Below, one piece after another: positions 11,233 to 25,062 of a stretch of 64,000 bases of DNA (the stretch's first letter is position 1; each line of letters begins with the position of its first letter). The DNA is from Rotaria sordida (Eukaryota; Rotifera; Eurotatoria; Philodinida; Philodinidae). The notes under the pieces were generated by a model. It made no database searches and was not told the DNA's origin. It saw only the letters and a program-made list of their open reading frames with translations. The position numbers were made by a program, and so were the translations under genes. Where the stretch lies: positions 1-64,000 of the forward strand of contig CAJNOL010000664.1 of NCBI GenBank assembly GCA_905250125.1. Reading direction: 5' to 3'.

Positions 11233-12192
11233 TAGCCGAATCAGTCATATATGCACGAGAAAGTTCTACGACAATATGCATGTAATATAAAAATCACTCT
11301 AAAAGTTGCTACACCGGAATCCATGCAGGAGACTGTCAGTTATTGAAACTTTAGTTTTTTGGAAAGATCTTTTCTCGTGGAATGCATGATTGTAAAGGAA
11401 ATTCTTTCATATTATATTGTCTAGTACGCTTGAAGAAAGAATCTGATCTTTGGTACTTCTGCTTAACAGCTTTCAAGACAGAATCGTCGACAGTTAATAC
11501 TAAATTTATCTTTAGCAAATATTTAGATACAGCAGGAAAAAACATATGATATTTGCCTTGACAGTTGAAATTGGCGAATATATCAATACAGATTTGATGG
11601 ATATTTTCTGTGATATTACCAATTATATTCAAATAAGAAGAGAGAAAATACATTCATTATTGAGTTTGAAAACCCTTTTGTATTAGAGGATAGTACGAAA
11701 AATGAAATATGGTCTCGCAAACAAAAACAACAGAATGCTGGAAGAGAGAAATAAAGAAACACTCAAAATTAAAGAAAAAATTCAACTGCAATCGAAAATG
11801 CTGTTCGGGTTTAAAAGTGTTTTTTTTTTATTAAGAATAGATTCTTCGACACCATCTACGTACTTTAGTAAGAAATTAGTACGAATAAATCTTTTTAATA
11901 CAAGTTACTTACTTGAAAATTTTCAGACTTTAATATGTAAAAATATTATTATGAAAAGTTGAATATAATGTCTTATTATTTAGTGCGATGCACTTTTTGC
12001 AATCATATATGATTAATTTATAAATGGAAACGTACCTTTTTTTTTAAATATCTTTTAGCACTTTAAAGAACAAAAATAATGGAAACATTCATATCTAGAA
12101 ATGAGCATGGCGCATTAAAAAAAAGAAATTTTTATCAGCACTTGCACGTATGTCATGCACTCTTCCGCACTAGAAGCTCTTTTGCAGGCCCA

Positions 12193-15100
12193 TTAAGTTA
12201 GGTTCATTTTACTTGGTACATCGAAATAGACAATTTCCCCTTGTTCCAACATAAGAATGCGATCACTGTTCGCTATTGTATTCAATCGATGTGCAATTGT
12301 CAGTATCGTATGATCACGAAACTTATCTCTAATAACACTTTGAATCATACTGTCAGTCACATGGTCAACATGAGCTGTAGCTTCATCGATAAGCAATATG
12401 TGACTTTTCTTGAGAATGGCTCGTGCTACACAGATTAATTGACGTTCTCCAGCACTCAAATTACCTCCTGATTCAGCCACCAATTGATTAAGTCCATCAG
12501 AATGGTCACGTACTAATTGTTTGAGTTGAACAGCTTCAAGTGCTCTAAGACATTCTTCATCAGAATACTGTTCGAATGGATCAAGATTGTATCGAAGTGT
12601 GCCACAAAATAGAATCGGTTGTTGTGGAATGACACTTAAATGAGAACGAAGTTGATCGAGTGAAACGCAGCCAATATCAATATCGTCAATGAGGATACTG
12701 CCGGTGGTTGATGATTGATGGACAAGTCGAAAGAGAGCCTGAAGCAGTGATGATTTTCCGGCACCTAAATAAAACCTTAGCTATTGATAAACGAATTTCA
12801 TCAATTTCTGTCTGAGTCCATTTAACAACTTGACTTCTGTTAATTTTTCAAGTAGGTTTCTCAGAAAACAAAGCTTACACCTCGAAAATATTTCAAAGAA
12901 AACTTTCATATCAAATAATTTCCCCGACAGTTCAAATCCTGCAAGCACAATTTTCATTTGTCCAAGTGCGCACGATCGTATCTTGTTCGAGTTTTGCAAT
13001 AATAAGAACAGATGATACTTTTCTGTTTCATATACTTGATTTCTATCTAATTGTAACATACTATAATCAATCAGATTTTCCATTTTCGTATATATTTTAC
13101 AAACCAATCTAGAAATGTTAGTTCCTTGGAAACAAGCAATTAGAGAAGTAGAATGTTTTTTTTTTTATTGCATATACTACTCATTAGTTAGTGACCATTC
13201 GAATAGTTGAAGCTGAATCCTTTTTCGATTTCTCAGAGTCTTAAGTTTAACTAACACATAATGCTTTGTATCGTTTTGGCAATTTCGAATCCTTGATTTT
13301 CGAGCTGAAACATTATACTTTTTGTTCATCTCTATGTATTTTGTACAAATGAAAGTATGTCTCGTCTTTGTCTAAGCAAGTAATGCATGGACTCGTTGAG
13401 CTTCACTGAACTCATGCTAGAGAGTCGAAGATTAACTAAAAACTCTATTGTAGAAGTTCTTTGGATTAGAAACTATAACACAAAAAGAAATGTGATTTTC
13501 TGTATTATGTAGCATAACATTTGATACCGTAAGCATTATTGAGACGAACTGAAGCTGAATGTCAGGGATAAATAGTTATGGCTTTGTAGTAAGTAACCAT
13601 TGCTCCATGAATAAGAATATTGCTTCTCACGGATGGCCAGAACCGTACATTCGAATAGATTTGTTGAGAAAATTTTGATCGAAAATTATCGGCAACATCA
13701 CAAAAAGTATACTAAGAAAATAATAACCAGGATCTTTTAGGCTAGGTCTTCATTAAATTAGTCTCACACTCTCACGTTTCTATGATCCTTCCAAACAATT
13801 TATTTACTGATCATCATTTATAAATATCATGAGAGTGTAAAAAAGATTTGTAACGGTTTTCCTAACTCTTTGTTAAGATATGTCAGTCTTTGGTTGATTT
13901 TGCTCAAATTCCTATCAAAAAATGTTTTCACTATAATCAGGTATATATTTGGAAACATTGGCAAAGAATATAATTAGTCATACCCGTTCGACCAATCACT
14001 CCAATCTTTTCCTTGGATTCAATGCGTAGATTAAGATTTTTCAGTGCAGCATCCAACTCTGACCGATATCGAAATGTGTAGTTTTTGAATTCGATAATAC
14101 CACGAGAAGGCCAATCATTTGGTGGTTGAACGAGTACTTCACTTTTACTATTATTTTTGTGACTTTCCGGCTCAAGCTGGCCATATTCATGAATACGTTC
14201 AGCACTGGTCATGTAATTTTCGGCTTCTACTGATTGTCGTATAGCATATTGAAAGAGAGTCGTGATAGTGATACAGTAGGTGATACTGAGAGCGGCTGCC
14301 GATGAATCGACTTGATCACGTAACGCTACTGCAAGAATAGCCGTAACCAGTGTGAGCGAGCATGTCATATAACTGAGTTGCAAGCCAATCCAGCGACCAG
14401 CAGCAATAAGAGCGAAGTAAGCCCGAGAATTAGCATCAACTCTTTCCATGTACATGTTCACAAAATCATCTTGAACTTCAAACGAACGAATACTAGTGAG
14501 TCCGTCTAATGACGATGAAAACAATGCATAGATTGGACTACGCGTTACACTTTCAAGCCGTTTGAGTTGAAGGCTCGAACGTATATAGAATCGACGAAGC
14601 CACCAAAATGTGGGAATTAATGGAATAAAAAGCAGAAGCACCCATGGATTAGTGATTCCGATTATTATAACAGAACCAAAAATCATCAGAAGATTTTGAA
14701 TAGTATCGATTATAGTCTGAGGTAATAATTCGTCTAAGACTTGTTGATCTTTGCTTGCTCGATTTAATATTCTTCCGCTTGGATTACTTTCGAAGAAGCG
14801 TAAAGAGGTATACAAGATACCCGTGAGCATTTTATTGTGAAAATAAGTCGAACCACATAACATAACATAGAGAAGAAAACCGGTACGCACTAATGCAGCG
14901 ATCAATGTACCGATTGTCGATCCAAGATAGACATAAGCATCAATTGAGGAACTGTTGTTTTGTTCGGATTTAGCAGACCACATAGAGAGCCAACGATTTG
15001 TAAAGTCGTACAGACCTTGGGTAGTCAACAGTAAAATTATGACTAGGAAAAATCCAAACCAGCGTAAAGGTGGCGCAGTGAATAGTTGAAACCAAACATC

Positions 15101-17110
15101 CCACTTGACTGCACCACCGGTTGATGCTTCACTTTTGATGATCGAATTCATATCAGCTGTAGTAGTGTTAAGTTTAAAGTTTGCTTCGTCGTCATCAGAT
15201 AAATCTGCCTCAACGGTAGCATTTGATTGCTGATCTTCATTAGATTGCTCACTATGTAATTCATCTATGTGACCATTTGCTAAGTGAATCGTTTGATTTG
15301 CTTCCTTTAAGAAATGTATCTGATGTGTAACCAATATTCTAGTCTTTTGACGAAGAAGACTACGTGGACCAATGCATTGATCAAATATTTTCTTTGCCAC
15401 TTTTGGATCAACAGCAGCAAGTGGATCATCGAGTAAATACAAATCTGCATCAGCATACAGGGCACGAGCTAGCGATATTCGAGCTTTTTGTCCTCCACTC
15501 AGATTAACACCTTTATCACCAATCATCAATAAATCACCAACTTCACCAAAATTCTGTAGATCGACATCAAGACAACATGCTTTAATTACATTCTTGTAAC
15601 GTTCTTCATTCATTGGTTTGCCAAGTAGAATATTACTTCGTATAGTGTCAGCAAATATCCATGACGATTGTGGAGTGTACGAAATAGAACGAACATGTTG
15701 TTGTACTGTTCCGCTGACAAGATTGATCTCACCAAGAATGGCAGCTAGTAGAGATGATTTTCCGGCACCGACAGCACCTTTCACTCCCACCAATGTACCA
15801 TGTTTGACCTTAAAATGGAGAGAAGATAGACAAGGAGTATTTTTCCAAGAAAAAGACGCATCTTTCATTATGATTGCATGATCTCCTTTTTTATTTTGTT
15901 CTTTTTCTCGTCTATTTCTTAGTATTTCTAAGTGCATAAATTGATCGATTCTTTGGGCAGCAACACGAGCTTCACTGAGCTTTTCAATACTCATTGGCAA
16001 CATCGACATTACTGGCGATCGAAGCAAAGAGAAGAAGGATAACGCCGTAAAAATGTCTGCTGGTATTAACTGTTTACCTAGGAGCCAAGCGCCACCAAAT
16101 GTAGCAAGAGAAATCAAAGGTAACGATGCAAAGGAGATAGCACTATTAAGAGCACGCAAACGGCTCGCGTTGAATACACTCTGAAGTTCAGATCGTCGTG
16201 TCTTCTGCACTAATTTTTCCATAGCTTTTTCCCAGTTGTACATTTTAATAATTTGACATCCGTTGACAAGCTCATTGATTGTCTGAATGCGTTTGTCCGT
16301 GCGTGCCATTGTTATTCTTCGATATCGACTGAATAATTTGCTGAACACGAACTGCACAGGTACTAATAAAAAGAGTACAGCATAGCCGAATAATGTTGGT
16401 AAACCAATGTTCTGCCAGATAAGACCGAACATTATGAGAGCTTCCAAAGGTGCTACCCATAAGTAGTGAAAGGTAAAACACATTTCTTCAAATTTGCCCG
16501 CATCATTTGCAACTAAATTGATTGTTTGAGCAGCAGTAGTCCTATAAAGTGATGCTGTATTGATCGTCAGTAAATGTTTATAGATGGCACAACTTAGTGT
16601 ATTGCGAACTTGAAAGCCTACTCGTTGATTTCGAAAATAGCTTTGTTGATGAGTTATGGCTTGTAGAATCGAGATAATACCAAGACCAACAGCTGACAGA
16701 TAACCCGCGTAAGGCAGTTTTCCTGGTGTATCACTGATGTAAAGAATAATTTCACGAACGAGTAATGGCTGTACGACACGTGTCGCGGAATATGCCAACA
16801 TGAGCAACATGGTTTGAAAGAAATCTTTTATAAATGTTCGTCTGATTACATACCATGTGCCTGGCCATTTAGAACTATCATATTTGACTTTGTTCAACAA
16901 GACGGAACACTTGTCGTTAATTGAAATATCGCTTAAATCATCATCAACAAGTGTGCGCCGATTTCCTAGTGAAAGAATAGGTTTAATCCACCACCAAAGT
17001 GCTACATGTATCCATCTTGTCCATGATGATTCTGCCCAATCCAAACGGCAGGATTCTCGTTTTTTATCTGGCGTATATGGATGAACGGCGCTCTTATTGT
17101 GCTGTTGCAT
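12193..17110 (-). CDS. ABC transporter, ABCC/MRP4-like full transporter
   Basis: Two exons, 17110-13984 and 12764-12193, join in frame to 1232 residues. The order is TMD1 (about 90-370), NBD1 (Walker A GAVGAGKSS near 444, signature LSGGQKARISLARAL near 534, Walker B LYLLDDPLAAVD near 555), TMD2 (about 675-950) and NBD2 (Walker A completed across the splice as GRTGAGKSS, signature LSAGERQ near 1143, Walker B LLIDEATAHVD). The Asp-for-Glu after the NBD1 Walker B is typical of ABCC proteins, whose first site is degenerate. Length and absence of a TMD0 fit the short MRP4/5 group, ATP-driven exporters of organic anions and conjugates. The intron inside the NBD2 P-loop is about 1.2 kb, unusually long here. 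The protein stops soon after the NBD2 H-loop (AHRLN), shorter at the C-terminus than usual. The ATG was preferred to an upstream GTG; a 5' exon cannot be excluded. Confidence 0.9.
12765..13983 (-). other. Long intron of the ABC transporter gene
   Basis: It is bounded by GTATGA and TTTATTTAG and splits the NBD2 Walker A codon series. A 108-residue antisense-sense ORF inside (13107-12781) has no recognised family. No mobile element was identified that would explain the extra length. Confidence 0.7.
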
Positions 17111-17783
17111 TGCAAACACTAAAATATTTATATCTTAGCTTCCACCCGAAGTATATGGACAATTTTTCTTTAAGAAGACTCCTCATTGTCTATTCCACTC
17201 ACCGTGTCAATATCAAATCGTTTGAGGATGTGAATGTGAAATTGAGCATAAATGCAAATATCTATCTCTGTGCCAAGAGATACACTGATGTGACATGCTA
17301 TCACCAGTATGTGACATCATCCTTACGTTACTTCATATCATCCTTGTATCTTTACATAATACTGTCCATAGTGTTCAATATTGTTTCGATACCTTTGTAA
17401 CCGCTGCGCTATTCATTGCGTATATGCTCATTGTTCTCTTTTTACTCCGAGAGATTACCACATCAAACAGATGCAAGGATAAATCGTTGAGAAGGAGAAA
17501 GAAGAGAAGAGAACAATCGAGAATATTCTCAGTGCATATTACGCAGTGTGAAGGATACAACGCACTCGAGGTTACACATCTTTGTTGGATGGTATATATA
17601 TATTGATGTACAAGTCTTAGAGAGATATAGATATAGACATAGGGATGTATAATGTATGTTAATATTGGGAGAGAAATAAAATCACATACAACAAGTAACG
17701 GAATTGAGCTTGAAGAAATAATAAACAAGTCAAGGCCTTAAAATATACGATCCAAGTGATTCACCCCACTCCTTCCCTTCAGA

Positions 17784-17993
17784 TCACGTCGAAAATCAAT
17801 CTTCAAGTCTCGACTTCAAACTTGGCACAAACAAAGTCCTTAATGAGATTAGCTGGTTGTGCAAGTTTTAGCTTTTCTGATATTTCCTATCTTGAAATAT
17901 TCATTATTCGAAATTTTTGCATGTATAAGAGCAAATGTTATCTACATATTTACATCTCTTAATCGAAATTTGAAAATTAATTTTCGACGTGAC
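17784..17993. mobile_element. Short MITE-like element with about 22-bp terminal inverted repeats
   Basis: TCACGTCGAAAATCAAT at the left end is matched in inverted form by ATTAATTTTCGACGTGA at the right, about 165 bp apart. No ORF or certain target duplication was seen. It lies upstream of the ABC transporter. Confidence 0.5.
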
Positions 17994-17999
17994 CTGAGA

Positions 18000-20900
18000 G
18001 CGATCACAGCTTTTTATTGAAATATCCGGTAAAATTTCGATATCTCGAGAGCAACGGCCCACAAACATTATATTCTTGCATCTACACGTATCATACCTTG
18101 AGAAATTAGGCCTATAGAGATATTTCAAACAGCTCCAAATTGTCTACATTACTAAACCTTTATTTCTGTGTCGCAGCGTGTAGATACGGAATGCCTCCCG
18201 AAGAGTCGCGACCCATACTCCCCTTTGTGTACAGAATAAATCCTACCAACCCTTTTATTCACTTAGAACATTAAATCCTCTATAAATCGCTATTCATATA
18301 AATCTATTGTTATAGAGCCTTATAACTTTAAACCCCTGTAATATTTATAACGTTATACCTCTATTCCTTTAATAGCTCTATAAATATGTGGCTGATAATG
18401 ATCGGTCTTTTTTCGATTTGACCACAAATTTGAATTCTCCATCAACTCACACGCATGTATAGATAAAGTTTTGCACATAGTTGTTAGATTCTCCTTTCCA
18501 AAATGATTCGATTGACATATGATAATGATGCAAAAATCTTTATTTTAAAATTTTTTTTATCAAGGTATCATGGAATATTCATGAATTTAGATAACTGGAT
18601 TGTTTCCTAAACGAAAAAACTGACAATTGGAAAAATACTTGACTCGTATAAAACAAATGAAGCTTATCGAATATGAAACTCAAATTTTGTTCATATTTGG
18701 TACAATTCACCCATATTTATTATCACTATAGATTTTAATAGTACTCTGTGATGGGACTATGTCATATACAAATTGGACACTTATTTTATCAAAACATGAG
18801 CACTTTCATGTTTTCTTCTCTTAATGAAACAAAACTAGTTTTCTCAATTATGTCATGTTTAAACTTTAATCTTCTTGATTCTATCTGCGAACCACAGATA
18901 TAATACAATAAATTTTGTGAATAACTGCCAGTTCCCTTCTCGATTAACTTAAATGATGATTAGCTGATCCAATGCTGTTTTTATCCCGAATGAACCACAA
19001 CAAATAGAAAAGTATGACTCCAAGTACTCCTAAATATGACAACGTAAGATGAAATCGTCATAAAGGTACAGATAAAATCTGAGTGAAGATTATTTTTCAA
19101 TGGAACAGATATGACTCTACTCAACTGTTTACGTTGATGTGGAATATTGGATGCAGGCTACACACAAAAAGAAGTCTAATAATAAAATTACCAAGATTCG
19201 ATTTTTTACTATTCACGTTCTCTTTTTAAAACAAAACGATTGATTTATCAACAGAGGCAGAAAATTATTTCAAATCAATGCATTCATTTCATCCATTTAA
19301 ATTGAACATATTGATTATATTCCAATAGAACAACTTTTCATTCGGAGACTACACGAATTTGTTCGATTTCTAAGATTCACAAACAATCAAATTAAAACTG
19401 TGGAGTTGATTTGAAACAACAAGAATGGCAAAGTTCATCTTCCCTATAGTAAACGTAGCGCTGAAACCAAGTATAAAAATTTCCCTCTTTTTTTTATATA
19501 CTTTTAAACTATAACTGTCCTTGAACTTTTCAACAAGACAAACCAATCTTAAAAATATGTGATTATTTTTGTTAGTTTCCATGACGAGATCTAACCAACC
19601 ATGTGCAAATTTAAGCCAACATTGAATCGGAAAGTCACGCATACTGAAACTGGCTGTCTATAGTAGTTCTGTTGAGTCGTATTTTGTAAAAACGAACGAT
19701 CTAGATTGTTCATTTTAAATATATTTGAATAATACTAATTATGACAGTGCAAATATAGAAAAAAAATTACATTCTAATTTCGTGTTCAATCTTATTGTAA
19801 ATTGAGTATTAATTGTTTGTACCGGTGGTACTTTCCTGTTATCATGATCACCGTAGGGTGAGGATGAGGGTGGTCGGGATAACAGGAAAGTACCTTTCAG
19901 TATATTTCCTATCGAATCTTATTTTTCAAGCAAAATAAGTTTGATCCACGTTAAGCTCTTTATTAGACTATCATCTTAGCAAAATGTTGTAATTATTGAA
20001 CAGAGTATACTAGAATTACAAGTGTTTCAAACTATAGCTTTACTTTAGTCGACATCACAAAAGTATGACAATTCTGAAAGTTGTTTACATCTGCTAGAAG
20101 CTATATTTTAAAAATTTCGGAATTTCACGTACAAATTTTTTTAATCAAGAGCTCTCTTCGAGAAAGTGTTTGAGATCAAAATAAAAAAAATATCTGATAT
20201 TGCTCTAAAAACTTCATTCCAGCAAAGAAAATTCAATAAAAAGTCGATGCTTCCGCTAAACTTTGATAATTCTATGTATCCCTGATAGTTATTATAATAT
20301 AAAGATCTTCTGTTCATTAGAAAAGAAGTAAGTTCAAACGAAAGTGTCACTTGGGAATGATGTCATATTAATTTTATGAATATCGGAAACTGAAATGTTC
20401 GAATAGTATTTTCTTGCTTTTAACTACGAAGTAGAAATGTAACAAATTTTTTCTATATGTCACAAAACGTGTTACAAAACAACTTCATATAATCCCCAAT
20501 AGATCGTGTTGAATCTTCAAAGAAAATATTTTTATCGAAACTTAAGAACAAATGTGATGTTATTTTAATAAACATCAATAGTTAGAGACTTAAATTCTTT
20601 TTGCAAAGTTAAAATTTCGAGAAAGGTTAGGTCTCAAATTCTATTTAAATATTCATCGAGTTAGATAATGCATTTGACATCAATAATTTAATTGTAAAAT
20701 GGTACATTTTTCAAGAGAGAAATTTTCGAAAAATTAATTTTTTCTTGTCGCTATTATTGCCAATGGATTTCTGTCTTCGACCATTGATTATTTTCATTCG
20801 ACTTTGGCTGATGTTTTTTTTTTATATCAATAGAACAATTCAGCATTTATTCAGTGAAAATCAAAAATCCTTTATACTTCGAATTGACATTAAATAGAAG

Positions 20901-22590
20901 CGATTCATTCGATTAGTCAATTTATCAATAAAAGAACTTTTGAAATACGATCGAGATAGAAAATGGTATGACATGGTACGGATTAATTGAATGATCATAA
21001 TTTTTAGAATCAATTATAATCTTATTATGAGATAATTACTTATATTTATTTAATTATATTTCGTCTATTTCCATGAGAGAAATTGAGCTTGTTTTTAAAT
21101 AAATAAAATATTTGTAATTGACATCGAAAAATTTATTTTTAGGTTCTTCTTCAAAGTTCAAATAAAAAATATAATAGATTTAAAATTTCATTTGAATGGT
21201 TTGCTCATCTTTTATTTTCTATTATCTTACAAATTGATAAAATTTAAAATCGTATGTCATTCTCTCCATCTCAATTTATTTTGTATTCTAATTTTATATT
21301 TGATTAAATTCTGATGCAGAAATTGTAAATGAAATTTTCGACGAATCGAATTCTAAATGAAAAAAATTCGAAATAAATCAAAGTTTACTCATTTTTCAAT
21401 AATAGCTATAAATATTATTCCGTTGGACTCAATAATTAAATTATCTCATTGAAAACATATAAGGAAATTTCATCACAAGAAATTTTCTTGTTGGTTATTT
21501 TTCTACTGACTATTTAGTCAATTCATCTGAATTCTTTCATACTATTTTCAATGGCTCTCGATTCTCAGAAAAAAAAATCCTTAAGTATTTAATCGCTGTT
21601 TTGGTCGTCGTTTTAGAAACAGTCCACATCCATACTCCTTAATATCAATAAATAAAAATTATCATGTTATTTATGTATACTCACAATCGGTTTTCATCAT
21701 CTTCAAGATAGTAGTATTGTCAACAAAAGGATCGGTTAGATGTGTTTACAGCAAAAAAAGAAAAGAAGTATCTACTATACTATTAGTCTTATCAATATGT
21801 CACGAAGTAAAACTTTTGCATTGTGCTTCTTCATCATGATACAGCAATGTTTAGCTGTAATCATGTAATGATAACGACTGTCTTCTATTTGCTCTTCTCC
21901 TCTTGTTTGTTCATTCTTGTTCTCTCTCTTTTATCTTTCTCCTGCTCCTATTAGATATAATATGACCGTACACTCTGAAAATATGAATAAGGTCAAAAAA
22001 TATCTATACTAAGAGTGTAGATATAGTTATTTCTCTAGATTTTCCTTGCATCAAACTAATTTATTCTCTTTTTATTTTCTATAGCTTTTGTTTTTTTCGT
22101 AAAGGAGTGGCGTCGTACTTCGAGCTTTCATTTGGATTTGAGGCGTAGGAAGATCGAAATTCAAGTAAGGTTTTCTTTTTTCTATGATGTAAGAGTGCTT
22201 ATGCGAGTGCGATGTGAATGGATGACCCTGTGGGTGCGTTTGGGCAGACGAAGAGAAGACTTATGTCATATCTATAGGCATCTAACTCAATTCTATTGAA
22301 GAAATCAACGTAGGAAAGAAAGTCGTATATTGTGTTTCTGATCGTCTTATGATAAAAATGTAGTTACATTCAGTCATAAACTTTTTTACGAAAAACAAGC
22401 GAATATCGAGACCTTATACTCATGTTTTATATATAGGAAAAAAGATGATTTCATGGTAAAGATTCGACACGAATTGATCATCAATACTTTAACAGTAGGA
22501 ATTAAATGAATGAAATAAAGAAGAATGGAAATAGTGAGTTCAAGTTTTTTCTCGCTGTACGTGTGACTCATTTTTCATTCGATCAGCGGC
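18000..22590. other. Gene desert
   Basis: AT-rich sequence with only short open frames that lack coding character. The only structured element recognised is the stem-loop at 19827-19894. Confidence 0.5.
19827..19894. repeat. Perfect 17-bp stem-loop with G-rich loop
   Basis: GGTACTTTCCTGTTATC and its exact reverse complement flank a 34-base loop. The loop carries a nested GATCACC/GGTGGTC pairing and a GGGTGAGGATGAGGG tract. The stem has no mismatch, which suggests either recent origin or selection. Confidence 0.7.
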
Positions 22591-22598
22591 TGGAACTT

Positions 22599-22655
22599 TG
22601 GGTGTGGGTGTGGCTATGAAAGAATTAAAGATCCACACCCACACCCACACGCAAG
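22599..22655. repeat. Telomere-like inverted repeat
   Basis: TTGGGTGTGGGTGTGG, a loop beginning CTATGAAAGAATT, then ATCCACACCCACACCCACAC. The arms pair with almost no mismatch. Confidence 0.85.
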
Positions 22656-22886
22656 TAGGGCAGTGAAATTGATCATTACATACCAAGCTTTATATTGAGA
22701 TATCGACTCCAACTTTCATGAATTTTATTCTGCAAGATAATAAAGTGACATCTTGAATGTGAATATTCTTCTCAGAGTACATGAACACGAGATCTTCACT
22801 CACTCATATCCACACCTTCACGTCATTTTTTCTCACAGTTTTTGATAATTTCTGTTGAAAAATAAGCATTCTTCAGATAAATTAGA

Positions 22887-22940
22887 AGGGTGTGAGTAAC
22901 TATGGTTATATCTCTTTGCTGCATACTACCCACCCACTCA
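22887..22940. repeat. Telomere-like inverted repeat (degenerate)
   Basis: AAGGGTGTGAGTA and TACTACCCACCCACTC flank a loop of about 25 bases. It lies only 230 bp from the stronger copy at 22.6 kb. Confidence 0.5.
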
Positions 22941-23823
22941 AACAAAAGCCTCGATATGACTGGTTTGATTAAAATTGAGCGATGGAGTTATCACGTTTCG
23001 ACAGTCAAACAACAATAATAGTTGAATGTGGATGGAGATCAAATACCCACTCACGACCTAATATATTTTCATGTATTATAAAAATCTATAATACTTATTA
23101 ATATGTATGCCTATGGATACTATAAAGTAGAGGGTTGATTGAATTCAAATGTAGTATACGGTAGTTCAAGATAAGGTTATACGTGCGTACTTACCGACTT
23201 GAACTAGACTCTATATCATGTAAGGACATATTTTACCTACGCATAGATTTGAAATGCATAAAGTCAGTACAATCTGATAGTCATTTTACTAATTTCTATA
23301 TGATTTGTAAACTTATTCAATTGATATCCTATAATAATCAAATGTTGTAATATATTGATCTTGGTTTTTTTTCGACTTAAATCGTATCAAAAGAATACTG
23401 GTGATGTTTTTTTTTTAATAAAACTCTCGAAAAGATAAATCCAATCATCTGGTATATAAGAGTATAAAATAAAACTGTCAATGTGAAATCCGTTAACAAA
23501 ATATGAATAGTGTTATATAAATGTGCAGTCATCATCAGCAAATATAATAACTATTATTTCGTTGACGTGAGATTAGTCCATATGAGCAAAAAAGGCACAC
23601 AGCCATCGTAAAATTTTTTTTTATATTTTTCTGAAACAATGTGAGATTAAAAATATTTATTCAAGATTAGTAAAATGACCAAAATATTAGACTGGATTCA
23701 TTTCGAATAATCTTAAGCTCTATTCTTCTTCTGCGAGCATAAATATTCCGATCAATTAACCATATATATGTGGTGATCATAGATATCATTGATTCACCAT
23801 AAGAGGAATAATATAATATATTT

Positions 23824-24397
23824 ATGGATGGACAAAAGATCGAAATCGTAAAGTCTTTTAAATATCTAGGATTTACTTGGACTAGTAAATTGTCATTAAA
23901 GCCAGAAATTGACAGGTGTGTCTAAAATACACAGAAATCTCTTGGTAAATTGAAATGGTTAAGGTCAAGAAAATCTTTATCAACAACGATTTTACGAACA
24001 TGTTTTTTTTTTGTCTATACCTTTCCGCACATCGCTTGGCTATTTTCCCTTTTCCAATACGACCCAAAACTCATCAAGAAATTTTGAGGCGTAAATTTCG
24101 AGTAGGAATGAGACTTGTTCATCGGTGTCCCTTTGTATCCGAACGGAATCTATTGACGATAACCAATGAAAATCCTCTCGATTTTTACGTTAAAAAGTAC
24201 ATTAAAAAAAGGTTAAATTAAATATATAAATCCGACTTAGGACGTTTTCCTTTTTTTTAGTGATATATTTCTTTTGGAACGATTTTAACAAAAGTGAAAG
24301 AGATAATTTAGGTCATTTTTTCTGGATGGGAAGAGTTAAAAAATTGAAAGATAGACATGAGACTCTATTATTTAAATGGATTGAGTTTGTCGATTAA
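23824..24397 (+). pseudogene. 5'-truncated LINE (non-LTR retrotransposon) reverse-transcriptase C-terminus
   Basis: Conceptual translation with several stops and frame changes gives the post-catalytic region of a LINE RT: FKYLGFTW, then LKPEIDRC, LGKLKWLRS, LRTCFF, TFPHIAW. It continues in another frame as LRRKFRVGMRLVHRCPF, LDFYVKKYIKKRL and finally GRVKKLKDRHE...KWIEF. In intact LINEs the YLG block follows the palm domain. The palm, endonuclease and ORF1 parts are absent, as expected of 5' truncation during target-primed integration. A pyrimidine-rich tract follows downstream. The copy is dead. Confidence 0.75.
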
Positions 24398-24439
24398 ATT
24401 TCCATGTATGTATCGATGCGCCTTTGTTTAAATGCTCTG

Positions 24440-24665
24440 TTTTTCTTTGTTCTTGCATTCTCATCGCCTTTATCTGTCGTTTTCCTCTCTTATGCATCCT
24501 GCCTCTTGATTTTTCTTTTTTTTTCTTCTCTTCTTTATTAGTGCTCTCTCTTTTCTTCAGATTCTCTTTCAGCTGTTTTTTTTTCTTTTTTCCCTCTTTC
24601 TTTCTTTCTTTCTTTATGTTTGTTTCTTTTTTGTTTTATCTTCCTTCTGATTTCTCTTCTCAAAA
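24440..24665. repeat. Pyrimidine-rich low-complexity tract
   Basis: Over 200 bases dominated by T and C with TTTC runs. It may be the 3' untranslated part of the preceding LINE fragment. The open frame across it is a composition artefact. Confidence 0.5.
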
Positions 24666-25062
24666 AAGCTCAAAGTATACTATGATAGCTTGATGTCAAA
24701 AATATGAATCCTTGTGTATGTTGCTATAGACTATTGCCTGCTGTAATTTTAAATTTAAGTACACCCCTATGTAAGCGCTTCCGAGTGTAAGAATAGATAG
24801 CAATATCGAAAAACAAAAAACCTATGAGAGGGATCGAAAGTTTTCAATCATGATTTAGTCGATAAAAAGGTTTGCCATCGATTACTGTATATTTCATTAA
24901 TTCCACAACATGATCAATCATGCAATTATATTCGATTTAATAAATTTTCATTGAAAAAAAAATCATTTATAATCAAAAATTACTACTTTTTTCTATAATA
25001 TATATTTTTTTTCATTATTTTATAAGAATTGATCCTTTTGTAATTTTGTGCCGTTTTGTTAG

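Noticed and set aside
11351..11653. 100-residue minus-strand open frame
   Set aside because: Some coding-like composition, but no family resemblance, no partner exon and no upstream signal.
17295..17728. Open frames of 103 and 117 residues on opposite strands
   Set aside because: Mutually overlapping and without motifs; probably upstream sequence of the ABC transporter.
22195..23056. Additional G-rich or C-rich fragments (22195-22250, 22790-22835, 23025-23056)
   Set aside because: They lack a paired second arm, so they were not counted as members of the hairpin family.
24424..24693. 89-residue hydrophobic frame
   Set aside because: Product of a TTTC-rich low-complexity tract.
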